The position numbers and the translations under genes are program-made. A stretch of DNA of 64,000 bases from Candidatus Butyricimonas faecavium (lineage in GTDB: Bacteria > Bacteroidota > Bacteroidia > Bacteroidales > Marinifilaceae): the NCBI GenBank assembly GCA_944321125.1, contig CALUKD010000008.1:1-64000 (forward strand), read 5' to 3'. Position 1 is the stretch's first letter; every line of letters starts with the position of its first letter. The notes under the pieces were generated by a model that saw only the letters and a list, made by a program, of their open reading frames with translations, was not told where the DNA came from and searched no databases. Shown in pieces: positions 15,563 through 22,200 of the stretch.

Positions 15563-15587
15563 GCGAGTAAATTCTACTCGCTTTTTT
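15563..15587 (+). terminator. Terminator of the Panacea module
   Basis: Perfect 7-bp stem GCGAGTA/TACTCGC (15563-15569 with 15575-15581), 5-nt loop, then TTTTTT. Confidence 0.85.
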
Positions 15588-15594
15588 CGTGGAA

Positions 15595-15626
15595 TTTGGA
15601 ATTTAAAGATAATAGTTGTATGTTTG
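15595..15626 (+). promoter_or_regulatory. Promoter of leader element B
   Basis: TTTG (15595-15598), 20 nt, TATGTTTG (15619-15626), directly before the first stem of element B. Confidence 0.65.
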
Positions 15627-15628
15627 CC

Positions 15629-15829
15629 TTGTCTTACATACTCATAGGCAAGCGGAAGCCTGCCAAATGCGGGCATTTTTAATGCTTGTAATTTTGTTGC
15701 TATAACATAGCGGCTGTTTAACCCCGTGTGGAACGTTAATGCGTCCACTGCCTATGAGGTGTAAGACGACGGGAAGTGAACAGCCGTTTCTGTTCTGTAA
15801 TGCCAAATTAACGTCTTACAATTATGGCA
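15629..15829 (+). ncRNA. Leader element B: interleaved stems plus start-codon hairpin (before rha)
   Basis: S1 is 15631-15650 with 15749-15767, 18 pairs with one small internal loop. S2 is 15711-15727 with 15769-15786 (CGGCTGTT/AACAGCCG plus CCCGT/ACGGG). An internal hairpin GCCTGC/GCGGGC (15658-15674) ends in ATTTTT. The rha start lies in a third hairpin, TGCCAAATT (15801-15809) against 15820-15829. Its loop repeats CGTCTTAC from S1-5', so S1-3' (15760-15768) could pair with either copy. No T tract follows S2. Confidence 0.6.
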
Positions 15830-16495
15830 ACACAAATTACATTAACTAGCACCACGTGTGCTAAAAATCTCGTATCCGTAAATGACGGAAAAGTAGTAAC
15901 CACATCTTTACAAGTTGCAGAACATTTTCAGCGTCCACATAAAGACGTGTTAAGTTCTATAAGAAAACTTGATTGTAGTCCCATTTTTCAAGAGCGAAAT
16001 TTTTCGCTTTCGTTCTATCACAGCAAGTTACTAAATGGCGGGTACAAGAAACAACCCATGTACTACATCACCCGTGACGGTTTCACTTTCCTCGCCATGG
16101 GGTTTACCGGAAAGATAGCCGCTCGATTCAAGGAAGCCTACATTAACGCCTTCAACGATATGGAAAGAAAGCTATCTGGAATAACGGTAAGAGAGGACGA
16201 GATCATCAATATCATTCGAGAATTGTGCGCTGATGTAAATTCACGCATCAAGGGCCACGAGAAGGTGTTAAAGAAAGAACACGGGGTGCAGCAAGCCGGG
16301 GATATGTCCGGCCTGTCCCTGTTAAGACGTGGGACCATCAAGGAACAATTAACGAACATCTTTGCCGTTCTTAACAATAACATCATGTCCGGGCAGTTCG
16401 CTTGGGCAAAGCTCGAAAAGGTTGAAAAGGAGAACAAGGAAATGAAACGAGAGCTGGCGAAGGTGGCGAGCAAGTTATTGAATTATTATTACTAA
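15824..16495 (+). CDS. rha: Rha-family phage regulatory protein
   Basis: 223 aa. The N-terminal 115 residues show the Rha pattern: VVTTSLQVAEHFQRPHKDVL, then YYITRDGFTFLAMGFTG, then FKEAYINAFNDMERKL. Rha proteins are temperate-phage regulators often paired with ant/KilA-N type domains. The remaining C-terminal half is helical, with a coiled coil near residues 195-215. The start codon sits in a hairpin of leader element B, so translation is probably controlled. Confidence 0.85.
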   Translation: MATQITLTSTTCAKNLVSVNDGKVVTTSLQVAEHFQRPHKDVLSSIRKLDCSPIFQERNFSLSFYHSKLLNGGYKKQPMYYITRDGFTFLAMGFTGKIAARFKEAYINAFNDMERKLSGITVREDEIINIIRELCADVNSRIKGHEKVLKKEHGVQQAGDMSGLSLLRRGTIKEQLTNIFAVLNNNIMSGQFAWAKLEKVEKENKEMKRELAKVASKLLNYYY

Positions 16496-16508
16496 CGATA
16501 AATTAATC

Positions 16509-17270
16509 ATGAAAGAATTAGTTTTGTTTGACAAGACCCATAATAGTATTTTGGGTAATGTCAGATCGGATAACGAAATGCTTAGTCTTACCGATTTATG
16601 GAAAGCTGCTGGGTGTCCGAATAAAAAAGATCCGTCAACGTGGCAAAAAAGAGAATCCACGATTGAATTAATTGACGCGGTGTGTAATATTTTAAATACC
16701 CCAAAAATGGGGGTTTTAAAATCTAAAAGAGGGAAATCTGGTGGAGGTACATGGGCACATAAGAATTTAGCTCTTGCTTACGCAAAATGGTTAGACCCGA
16801 AACTTCACGTTTTAATAAACGAGATTTTCTTCCAACGCATGGAGGAAGAAAAGAATCCAGATCTTATAGCCGATCGATACATTAAAGCGTACAAGAAAAG
16901 AGGGAAAGATGAAAAATGGATTCAAGAACGTTTCGAGGGCAAAGTTGTTCGTAACACGTTTACTTCTACATTAGCAAAACACGGGGTAAAGCAAGATGGT
17001 TTCCGACAATGTACTAATGCCATTTATTCCCCCTTGTTCGGTGGGAAAACAGATGTTATTCGACAGAAAAAGAACTTGCCAGAGAAAGCGAATATTAGAG
17101 ATAACCTTTCTAGGATAGAATTAATGTCCGTGAAATTTGCCGAAGAACTTGCATCAGAAAACATAAAAAATAATAACCTAAAAGGAAATAATGAATGCGT
17201 TAAGGCAAGTTTGATTGCTTCTAACGCTGTAAAAGATTGCGTTTTGAAAAGTAGGCAGAACATAAATTAA
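16509..17270 (+). CDS. KilA-N domain protein
   Basis: 253 aa. KilA-N core: SLTDLWKAAG near residue 26, WQKRESTIELID, GGGTWAHKNLALAYAKWLDP near 78-97 and EIFFQRME. The KilA-N domain binds DNA in phage antirepressor-type proteins. The C-terminal part is basic and helical. It follows rha by 13 nt, so the two regulators are probably co-expressed. Confidence 0.85.
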   Translation: MKELVLFDKTHNSILGNVRSDNEMLSLTDLWKAAGCPNKKDPSTWQKRESTIELIDAVCNILNTPKMGVLKSKRGKSGGGTWAHKNLALAYAKWLDPKLHVLINEIFFQRMEEEKNPDLIADRYIKAYKKRGKDEKWIQERFEGKVVRNTFTSTLAKHGVKQDGFRQCTNAIYSPLFGGKTDVIRQKKNLPEKANIRDNLSRIELMSVKFAEELASENIKNNNLKGNNECVKASLIASNAVKDCVLKSRQNIN

Positions 17271-17277
17271 ATATAAC

Positions 17278-17625
17278 ATGAACGAGAAAGAAATTTCAAT
17301 TACCTATGACGGTACGAGAGTTATCATTGAAACCAACGATGATAGTATTAATATATCAAGAATACAAGCGTACAACCTAATCAAGTTATTACAAAACCTT
17401 GACGCTAGTTACAACCTTAAGGGTCGTGCTATAACTGAAAAAGAATGGAATAGAATAAATTCAATTTTTAAAAGATGCTTGAATCTTAAAATCCGTGAAT
17501 CTATTTGTTTCAAAATTGAAGACAAAGATATACAATTTGCTCTATTAAATCAGTTTGCTGACGAAAAAGCATTTGTTGTTACGACTAAAGATGATATTGT
17601 TACTATCACGAAAACTCCATTTTGA
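17278..17625 (+). CDS. Hypothetical phage protein (115 aa)
   Basis: Starts MNEKEISITYDGTRVIIETN. Alternating beta strands, no motif recognised. Spaced 7 nt after the KilA-N gene. AT-rich like its neighbour. Confidence 0.55.
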   Translation: MNEKEISITYDGTRVIIETNDDSINISRIQAYNLIKLLQNLDASYNLKGRAITEKEWNRINSIFKRCLNLKIRESICFKIEDKDIQFALLNQFADEKAFVVTTKDDIVTITKTPF

Positions 17626-17640
17626 TAATGTAATAACCCT

Positions 17641-17661
17641 CCCCGTCTAACCACGGGGAGA
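17641..17661 (+). other. Perfect hairpin between genes
   Basis: Stem CTCCCCGT/ACGGGGAG (8 bp) with a 6-nt loop near 17638-17660 and no T tract on either strand. It may be an RNA processing or stability element at the end of the KilA-N transcript. Confidence 0.4.
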
Positions 17662-17674
17662 TAAAGCAAAACAC

Positions 17675-17782
17675 ATGAGAGATTTTTTCAATCTTCTCAA
17701 CGAGTACCCGATCACGGCTCTATGCGTGGCAACATTCGTTTACTATTGCTTGAGGGTAATATTTACAAGGAAAGATGACTAA
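17675..17782 (+). CDS. Single-TM microprotein (35 aa)
   Basis: ATG 17675, TAA 17780-17782. MRDFFNLLNEYPITALCVAT and the residues after it form one transmembrane helix with a charged C-terminus (RKDD). Small phage membrane peptides of this type are common, but the function is unknown. Confidence 0.45.
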   Translation: MRDFFNLLNEYPITALCVATFVYYCLRVIFTRKDD

Positions 17783-17845
17783 CGTTGCTGACGGCATTAA
17801 TGTCGGGAGTAAAATAAAAAGTAATTAATTACTAAATCGAAATAT

Positions 17846-18028
17846 ATGAAGAATAAAATTGCAAAAATTATCGTGTCTTTCCTCGTCGTTATGGGGCTTT
17901 TTTTCACGGTAGCATTAATAGGCTATTTGATCAAGATTAGTCAAGTATGGCAAGGTGTAATAATTATTATATCATTGTGCGCCTTAACATGGATATGCTA
18001 TGATATATTGTTCGGGAAGAAAATATGA
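17846..18028 (+). CDS. Small membrane protein (60 aa), two TM helices
   Basis: Starts MKNKIAKIIVSFLVVMGLFF, with a second hydrophobic segment (VIIIISLCALTWICY) and a short charged end FGKKI. Overlaps the next gene by 4 nt. No family recognised. Confidence 0.5.
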   Translation: MKNKIAKIIVSFLVVMGLFFTVALIGYLIKISQVWQGVIIIISLCALTWICYDILFGKKI

Positions 18029-18360
18029 CACGGAAAGAATTATGCAAGATCATAGCCGACACGTTGTACAGTTGTGATTGTTCAAAAAAATACACGGACT
18101 ACTCACCAGAGGCAGACGGGAAGGTGTGTAGAATACTCCGTGTGATGGATGAATACATCGCTAGCGAGGTGTTAAAGAACAAGGAATTGACAGTTCAAAA
18201 GATAGATTTACAAGGTCAACCGTTGTTACCCACCCCCACGTGTCCCGGTTGCGGTAGTAAAGATTACGTGGTGACCGGGGGACCGGGAGGTAATTGCAAG
18301 TGTAACAGGTGCGGGAGGAATTATTTCTTTTGTTTCAGTAGTAGTTATGGAATTAAATGA
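18025..18360 (+). CDS. Zinc-ribbon hypothetical protein (111 aa)
   Basis: The C-terminal third holds CPGCGSKDY and CKCNRCGRNYFF, a standard two-CxxC zinc ribbon. The N-terminal part is helical (starts MTRKELCKIIADTLYSCDCS). No family recognised. Confidence 0.6.
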   Translation: MTRKELCKIIADTLYSCDCSKKYTDYSPEADGKVCRILRVMDEYIASEVLKNKELTVQKIDLQGQPLLPTPTCPGCGSKDYVVTGGPGGNCKCNRCGRNYFFCFSSSYGIK

Positions 18361-18526
18361 ATATAGCGTGAGGTACTTGATATTACATGACGGGGACGCT
18401 TTCTACACGGAATGTTTCTCGTTGGAAAACAATTACTTGCCGGGTATGGTCGTGTTCGACTTGACAAGGGGCGTGTTCACGAGTGACGGTAAATCATGGA
18501 GTGAAATAAATATCGATCATTTATAA
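18347..18526 (+). CDS. Small hypothetical protein (59 aa)
   Basis: ATG 18347, TAA 18524-18526. Starts MELNEYSVRYLILHDGDAFY, beta-rich. Overlaps the zinc-ribbon gene by 14 nt and ends 8 nt before the next start, filling an otherwise empty gap. Confidence 0.5.
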   Translation: MELNEYSVRYLILHDGDAFYTECFSLENNYLPGMVVFDLTRGVFTSDGKSWSEINIDHL

Positions 18527-18534
18527 ATAGAATC

Positions 18535-19089
18535 ATGGAATTGAACGATTTAAGAGACAGGGCTTACAGGATAGCCAAGGAGCACGGTTTCCACGATGAA
18601 GAGTGGAGTGACCAGCACATGTTAATGCTGGTCATAACGGAGCTATGCGAGGCCGTGGAGACCGACAGGAAAGGGAGGTACGCCAACGTCCCGGCGGACA
18701 AGAACCACACGATATTCAGTCCTTGCACGTTTCATGCCGACAACAAGTACTTCTTCGAGTTGTACAAGGATAACGTGGCAGGGACCGTGGAAGACGAGCT
18801 GGCGGACGCTTGCATACGGTTGCTGGACTTGGCCGGGTACCGGAACCTCAACCTTAACAGGTTCGCTCTCGTCAACGTGGTATCGAGGAAGAAGACGTTC
18901 ACGGAGAACGTTTACGCCATCGTGAAGGACATAACGAATTACAAGTACACGCTGGAAGAGCAAGTGAATTACGCCATTACCCAGATACTCGCCATGTCCA
19001 AGATACTCGGTATAGAGCTATCGTGGTTCATCGAGAAGAAGATGGTGTTCAACGAGAAGAGGGAGTACAGGCACGGTAAAAAGTATTGA
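18535..19089 (+). CDS. MazG-like nucleotide pyrophosphohydrolase
   Basis: 184 aa. The all-alpha NTP-PPase pattern is visible: MLVITELCEAVETDRKGR near residues 31-48 and GTVEDELADACIRLLDLAG near 82-100, supplying the E-x2-E and E-x2-D metal ligands. Such phage enzymes hydrolyse modified or alarmone-like nucleotides or clean the dNTP pool. Residues 100-184 are an extension of unknown role. Confidence 0.7.
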   Translation: MELNDLRDRAYRIAKEHGFHDEEWSDQHMLMLVITELCEAVETDRKGRYANVPADKNHTIFSPCTFHADNKYFFELYKDNVAGTVEDELADACIRLLDLAGYRNLNLNRFALVNVVSRKKTFTENVYAIVKDITNYKYTLEEQVNYAITQILAMSKILGIELSWFIEKKMVFNEKREYRHGKKY

Positions 19090-19091
19090 TC

Positions 19092-19190
19092 ATGGACACG
19101 AAACCAACGATTGACGAGATAGAGCTTGATAGCACGGATAAAGCGATGGGAACAAAAATTGAACCTACCACTGATGGATTGAAATTATGA
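19092..19190 (+). CDS. Possible microprotein (32 aa)
   Basis: ATG 19092, TGA 19188-19190 overlapping the next ATG (19187). Acidic, starts MDTKPTIDEIELDSTDKAMG. Supported only by translational coupling. Confidence 0.35.
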   Translation: MDTKPTIDEIELDSTDKAMGTKIEPTTDGLKL

Positions 19191-19459
19191 TTGAACAACG
19201 ACATATTGATTCAGTAAGAAAGTACCTTGGCGAAGAAAACCTAAGGTACTTTCGTCACCTTAAAGGATTGAAAGGTGATGTTTTCCCAGTATTAAAGTTG
19301 AATTACCGCAAGAAGGGTATCCCAGCCCATCCTGTTGGATTACGTGAAGGGATGCAAATAAGGAATTGGATGCGTGTAAATTTTCCAGAATTTAGAGAGT
19401 TATCTCAAAATAAAATCGAAAGATTATCGGAGGAATTGATTAATAAAGCAATAATTTGA
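19187..19459 (+). CDS. Hypothetical phage protein (90 aa)
   Basis: Basic and helical, with GLREGMQIRNWMRVNFPEF in the second half, a pattern seen in small DUF-type Bacteroidetes phage proteins. No firm family assignment. Confidence 0.55.
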   Translation: MIEQRHIDSVRKYLGEENLRYFRHLKGLKGDVFPVLKLNYRKKGIPAHPVGLREGMQIRNWMRVNFPEFRELSQNKIERLSEELINKAII

Positions 19460-19512
19460 ACAATTTGAACCGTGGAAGTATTACAAGATTTAAGAACTCA
19501 ATTTTATAAATC

Positions 19513-19725
19513 ATGGAAGAATATAAAGTAGGCGAAGTGTTCCAATTCGGGAAAATTAAACTGAAATGCGTGGAAGCTCCAAGCGATTGTACTGGATGTT
19601 TCTTATTAAGCTTTGCGTATTGCATATCATGTATTGGAGAATGTAATTGGAATAAAAGATCGGATCACAAGAACGTGATATTTATTGAATTAAAAGAAGA
19701 GAACAATGGCAGTATCTCAAAATAA
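19513..19725 (+). CDS. Cys-rich hypothetical protein (70 aa)
   Basis: Six cysteines in APSDCTGCFLLSFAYCISCI and GECNW suggest metal binding. Begins MEEYKVGEVFQFGKIKLKCV, an SH3-like beta start. No family recognised. Confidence 0.5.
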   Translation: MEEYKVGEVFQFGKIKLKCVEAPSDCTGCFLLSFAYCISCIGECNWNKRSDHKNVIFIELKEENNGSISK

Positions 19726-19735
19726 TCAATACAAC

Positions 19736-19918
19736 ATGAAAAAATTCGAGTACAAGGTGTTAACATTCGGTTATGGCATGATACCGGACGAGAAACGGTT
19801 AAACGAGCTTGGACAATCCGGTTGGGAGTTAACCGGGATGATTGTTGATAGTGAAAATAAAATCAGTAACTTCTTTTTCAAGAAAGAGGTAGACCAAAAA
19901 CAGGTTAAAACAAGATGA
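19736..19918 (+). CDS. DUF4177-like small protein (60 aa)
   Basis: KKFEYKVLTFG then LNELGQSGWELTGMI is the DUF4177 pattern. Start placed at ATG 19736, which avoids overlap with the previous gene; ATG 19706 is possible. Function unknown. Confidence 0.55.
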   Translation: MKKFEYKVLTFGYGMIPDEKRLNELGQSGWELTGMIVDSENKISNFFFKKEVDQKQVKTR

Positions 19919-19919
19919 A

Positions 19920-20105
19920 ATGAAACGTACTTACAAAATTGAAACCAAGGGTTCTGTTATAACCCTATACAGGAGGAAATTTAAGCTCTTCTGGCTTCCT
20001 GTAGAGTCCAAAGTATTCTGCTACCCGCAACACAGGATAAAAACTATATGGGATTGGATAGCGAAGTACGGGAAGGATAATTTCATATCCGACAAGTGTT
20101 ATTAA
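19920..20105 (+). CDS. Hypothetical phage protein (61 aa)
   Basis: Starts MKRTYKIETKGSVITLYRRK, basic, beta then helix (IKTIWDWIAKYGK). Begins 1 nt after the DUF4177-like gene. No family recognised. Confidence 0.5.
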   Translation: MKRTYKIETKGSVITLYRRKFKLFWLPVESKVFCYPQHRIKTIWDWIAKYGKDNFISDKCY

Positions 20106-20114
20106 AATATTTTA

Positions 20115-20122
20115 TATCTTTG
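20115..20122 (+). promoter_or_regulatory. -7 box upstream of leader element C
   Basis: TATCTTTG fits the Bacteroidetes -7 box; no good TTTG is found 20 nt further upstream. Element C begins about 50 nt later. Confidence 0.45.
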
Positions 20123-20178
20123 CACCACGGCACGTGAAGGTGTGCCAAGAAGATATTTTTGAATTAGCTTATTGTCGT

Positions 20179-20313
20179 TTCACCGAAATCGCCAAATTAA
20201 AGGAAACAACCACTATAAGCTGATCGGTCACGTCTGTGGCTTGGTTAGCTATTTCGGTTGTTGAGCGTTTGGCGATGCTTGGTGAACGGGAATGCACCAA
20301 GTCACTTTTTTTT
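20179..20313 (+). ncRNA. Leader element C: interleaved stems ending in eight T before a 45-aa gene
   Basis: S1 is 20179-20196 with 20268-20286 (TTCACC..GCCAAA against its near complement). S2 is GTGGCTTGGT (20236-20245) with ACCAAGTCAC (20296-20305), 10 pairs with one G-U, followed by TTTTTTTT (20306-20313) and then directly by an ATG. A further stem around ACAACC/GGTTGT brackets S2-5', placing S2-5' in a hairpin loop. Confidence 0.5.
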
Positions 20314-20451
20314 ATGGATAAGGAAACAAAACAAGTTATAATCGACATCTCGCCCCTCGTGATTAGCGAGAGGTTCGATATTTGGTACTTGTTAGAAGTG
20401 CCTGTTGATCCCGCTCTGGTTTTAGAGAAATACCCCGTGTGTGATAATTGA
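20314..20451 (+). CDS. Small hypothetical protein under leader element C (45 aa)
   Basis: ATG directly follows the T tract of element C. Product MDKETKQVIIDISPLVISER and about 25 more residues, rich in hydrophobics and prolines. A longer in-frame start at 20236 would run through the RNA element and is less likely. Confidence 0.4.
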   Translation: MDKETKQVIIDISPLVISERFDIWYLLEVPVDPALVLEKYPVCDN

Positions 20452-20506
20452 CGTACTATGCTAGATGTGCCGTGTGGCGAGTGATGCAAGTTAGAGTGGC
20501 ACCACG

Positions 20507-20535
20507 GCGGCTTCTGTAAACAGGGGCCGCTTTTT
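20507..20535 (+). terminator. Intrinsic terminator
   Basis: GCGGC/GCCGC outer stem with an inner CTGT/ACAG stem (about 20507-20530), then TTTTT. It ends the transcript begun near 20122. Confidence 0.7.
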
Positions 20536-20588
20536 GTTGCTGTCTAATGCAACCAATAACAAATATTTTCGTAAAATCAAAAGTATTA

Positions 20589-20620
20589 TTTGTATTTTTA
20601 TAATCTAAAATTTATATTTG
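20589..20620 (+). promoter_or_regulatory. Promoter of leader element D
   Basis: TTTG (20589-20592), 20 nt, TATATTTG (20613-20620), a full consensus match. Confidence 0.7.
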
Positions 20621-20630
20621 CGACATAATT

Positions 20631-20708
20631 ATGCTCTTGGCTTCGCATATCTCAAATCAAAATTGATTGTAATAACGAGAATGCCGACCCAAGAGCCTCG
20701 TTTTTTTT
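20631..20708 (+). ncRNA. Leader element D: compact interleaved-stem RNA before the NYN gene
   Basis: S1 GCTCTTGG (20633-20640) with CCAAGAGC (20689-20696). S2 AACGAG (20674-20679) with CTCGTT (20697-20702), directly adjacent to S1-3' as in an H-type pseudoknot. A run of T follows to 20708. A small hairpin AATCA/TGATT lies between S1-5' and S2-5'. Same order as elements A-C at about half the size. Confidence 0.55.
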
Positions 20709-20716
20709 ATTAATTT

Positions 20717-21529
20717 ATGGAAAAGAAAAGTTCGAATAAAACGGAAAATTCCGCAAATTTTAATATCCCTGTCAAAATTGCAGTATTGATAGATGGAGGA
20801 TTTTTCATTAAAAGATACAATTCTCTTTTCAACAAAGAAAAATCAAAAACCGCAGAAGAAGTCGCTGACGATATATACACGTTAGCTCATTCTCATGTCG
20901 GAAGAGAAAATTATTTATATCGTATTTTTTTCTATGACTGTCTCCCGTTTGAAAAAAGAGTTCATAATCCAATATCTAAAAAATGTATTGTTTTCGAGAA
21001 AACACCGGAAGCGATTTTTAGGAACCAAATATTTGAATTTTTAAAGCAAAAGAGGAAAGTAGCTCTTAGATTAGGATATTTGAAAGATTCGGGGCATTGG
21101 CTTATTAGACCGAGCAAAGTAAAGGATTTATTAGCCAAAAATATTGAAATTGATGATTTGTCAGAAGACGATGTTTATTATGATTTAAGACAAAAAAGTA
21201 TAGATATGAAAATAGGTGTCGATATAGCTTCGTTATCTTTAAAACATTTTGTTGATAGAATCGTACTTATCTCCGGAGATGCTGACTTTGTCCCTGCCGC
21301 GAAACTTGCTAGAAGGGAAGGGATAGATTTTATTCTAGACCCAATGATGGCACACGTGGATAATTCTTTATTTGAACATATAGATGGGATGAGATCTCCT
21401 AAGTTTTGTAGAAAAGCAGATTCTAGTACAGGAAGTACAATGGATGCGAAAACTGAATCTAGTCCTAAACCTTCGGGGAAAATTAATCGATCAACAACGA
21501 AAAAAGTTCCTAGAAAAATAAAAAAATAG
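20717..21529 (+). CDS. NYN-domain (LabA/DUF88-type) putative ribonuclease
   Basis: 270 aa. KIAVLIDGGFFIKRYNSLF near residues 16-34 and IVLISGDADFVPAAKLARRE near 182-201 are the acidic motifs of the NYN/PIN-like nuclease fold. The C-terminal 40 residues are a Lys/Ser/Pro-rich disordered tail that could bind RNA. It has its own promoter and structured leader (element D). It is AT-rich and stands at the end of the rightward region, suggesting a cargo gene with RNA-processing or defence role. Confidence 0.75.
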   Translation: MEKKSSNKTENSANFNIPVKIAVLIDGGFFIKRYNSLFNKEKSKTAEEVADDIYTLAHSHVGRENYLYRIFFYDCLPFEKRVHNPISKKCIVFEKTPEAIFRNQIFEFLKQKRKVALRLGYLKDSGHWLIRPSKVKDLLAKNIEIDDLSEDDVYYDLRQKSIDMKIGVDIASLSLKHFVDRIVLISGDADFVPAAKLARREGIDFILDPMMAHVDNSLFEHIDGMRSPKFCRKADSSTGSTMDAKTESSPKPSGKINRSTTKKVPRKIKK

Positions 21530-21540
21530 CGTTTTTTGAT

Positions 21541-21548
21541 TATATTTG
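21541..21548 (+). promoter_or_regulatory. Possible promoter of the 21552-21666 RNA
   Basis: TATATTTG -7 box; -33 box not evident. Confidence 0.4.
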
Positions 21549-21551
21549 TCA

Positions 21552-21666
21552 AACAATGTAACTATTATACACCTAAGGAGAGAAACCTTAGTCTAATTGG
21601 GGAATTAGATAATAGTCTAAAAGAAAGTGAATCAGGATTGCCGTCTTTAATTCACTTTCTTTTTTA
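21552..21666 (+). ncRNA. Candidate three-way-junction small RNA with terminator
   Basis: ACTATTA (21561-21567) pairs with TAATAGT (21610-21616). It encloses hairpins CTAAGG/CCTTAG (21573-21591) and TCTAATT-GGGG-AATTAGA (21592-21609). A perfect 10-bp terminator follows, GAAAGTGAAT/ATTCACTTTC (21623-21632 with 21650-21659), then six T. No frame is open across it. It lies between convergent genes. It could alternatively be the 3' UTR and terminator of the NYN mRNA. Confidence 0.55.
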
Positions 21667-21689
21667 ATTATAGATAGCGTAGAAATTCA

Positions 21690-21911
21690 TTATTCGACTT
21701 CATTTCCCGGAATATCAACGATGTCGACACGTTTACCTAACGCCTTGCATATTTTACTCAAAATATCAAGACCTACCGAGTATTTCCCCTTCTCTATTTT
21801 CCAGATGTTCGTGTAGTTCAATCCCGTTAACCCGGCGAGGTCTCTTTGAGACAATCCCTTATCTTTACGTGACGTGGCGATCATCAACCCTATTCTTTCC
21901 CTGTCATCCAT
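21690..21911 (-). CDS. XRE-family HTH repressor
   Basis: 73 aa from ATG 21911; an upstream TTG is less likely. RIGLMIATSRKDKGLSQRDL, then AGLTGLNYTNIWKIEKGKYS, is a full helix-turn-helix domain of the Cro/CI type and nearly fills the protein. It is the last gene of a three-gene leftward operon whose promoter carries a perfect palindrome (22576-22599), the likely autoregulatory site. Probable lysogeny or switch regulator. Confidence 0.75.
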   Translation of the reverse strand: MDDRERIGLMIATSRKDKGLSQRDLAGLTGLNYTNIWKIEKGKYSVGLDILSKICKALGKRVDIVDIPGNEVE

Positions 21912-21962
21912 TGCTCGAAATCTCAAATTTATCAATAAAAAAATAGCGATTTGCAAAAAAAA

Positions 21963-22193
21963 TCAACACTTTTTTATCGTGAACAATATGCCGTTACTGA
22001 ACCCGAAAAATCTTTCTCCTGTTAACGAGAGTCCATCTATATCTTTCACAACGTCAATTATCTCTTGAATTCGTTGTGCCTTCGTGAAGATTATACCCTT
22101 CTCTAAAACACTCTCGAGCGACTCTCTATAACTACGCAACCCGGCACGATTGATAGCGTCGTAAACTTGTTGTCTTAGTTCTTTATTATCCAT
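21963..22193 (-). CDS. Hypothetical protein in regulator operon (76 aa)
   Basis: Start ATG 22193; a GTG two codons earlier is less likely. Starts MDNKELRQQVYDAINRAGLR, helical, then FTKAQRIQEIIDVVKD. It follows the upstream gene by 7 nt. No family recognised. Confidence 0.55.
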   Translation of the reverse strand: MDNKELRQQVYDAINRAGLRSYRESLESVLEKGIIFTKAQRIQEIIDVVKDIDGLSLTGERFFGFSNGILFTIKKC

Positions 22194-22200
22194 GACCACT

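Noticed and set aside
20236-20451. 71-aa protein reading through leader element C
   Set aside because: Its first third is the RNA stems; the shorter 45-aa frame after the T tract is more likely.
20589-21529. Type III toxin-antitoxin system
   Set aside because: Outline fits, but no tandem RNA repeats and no ToxN-like protein; kept only as a hypothesis.
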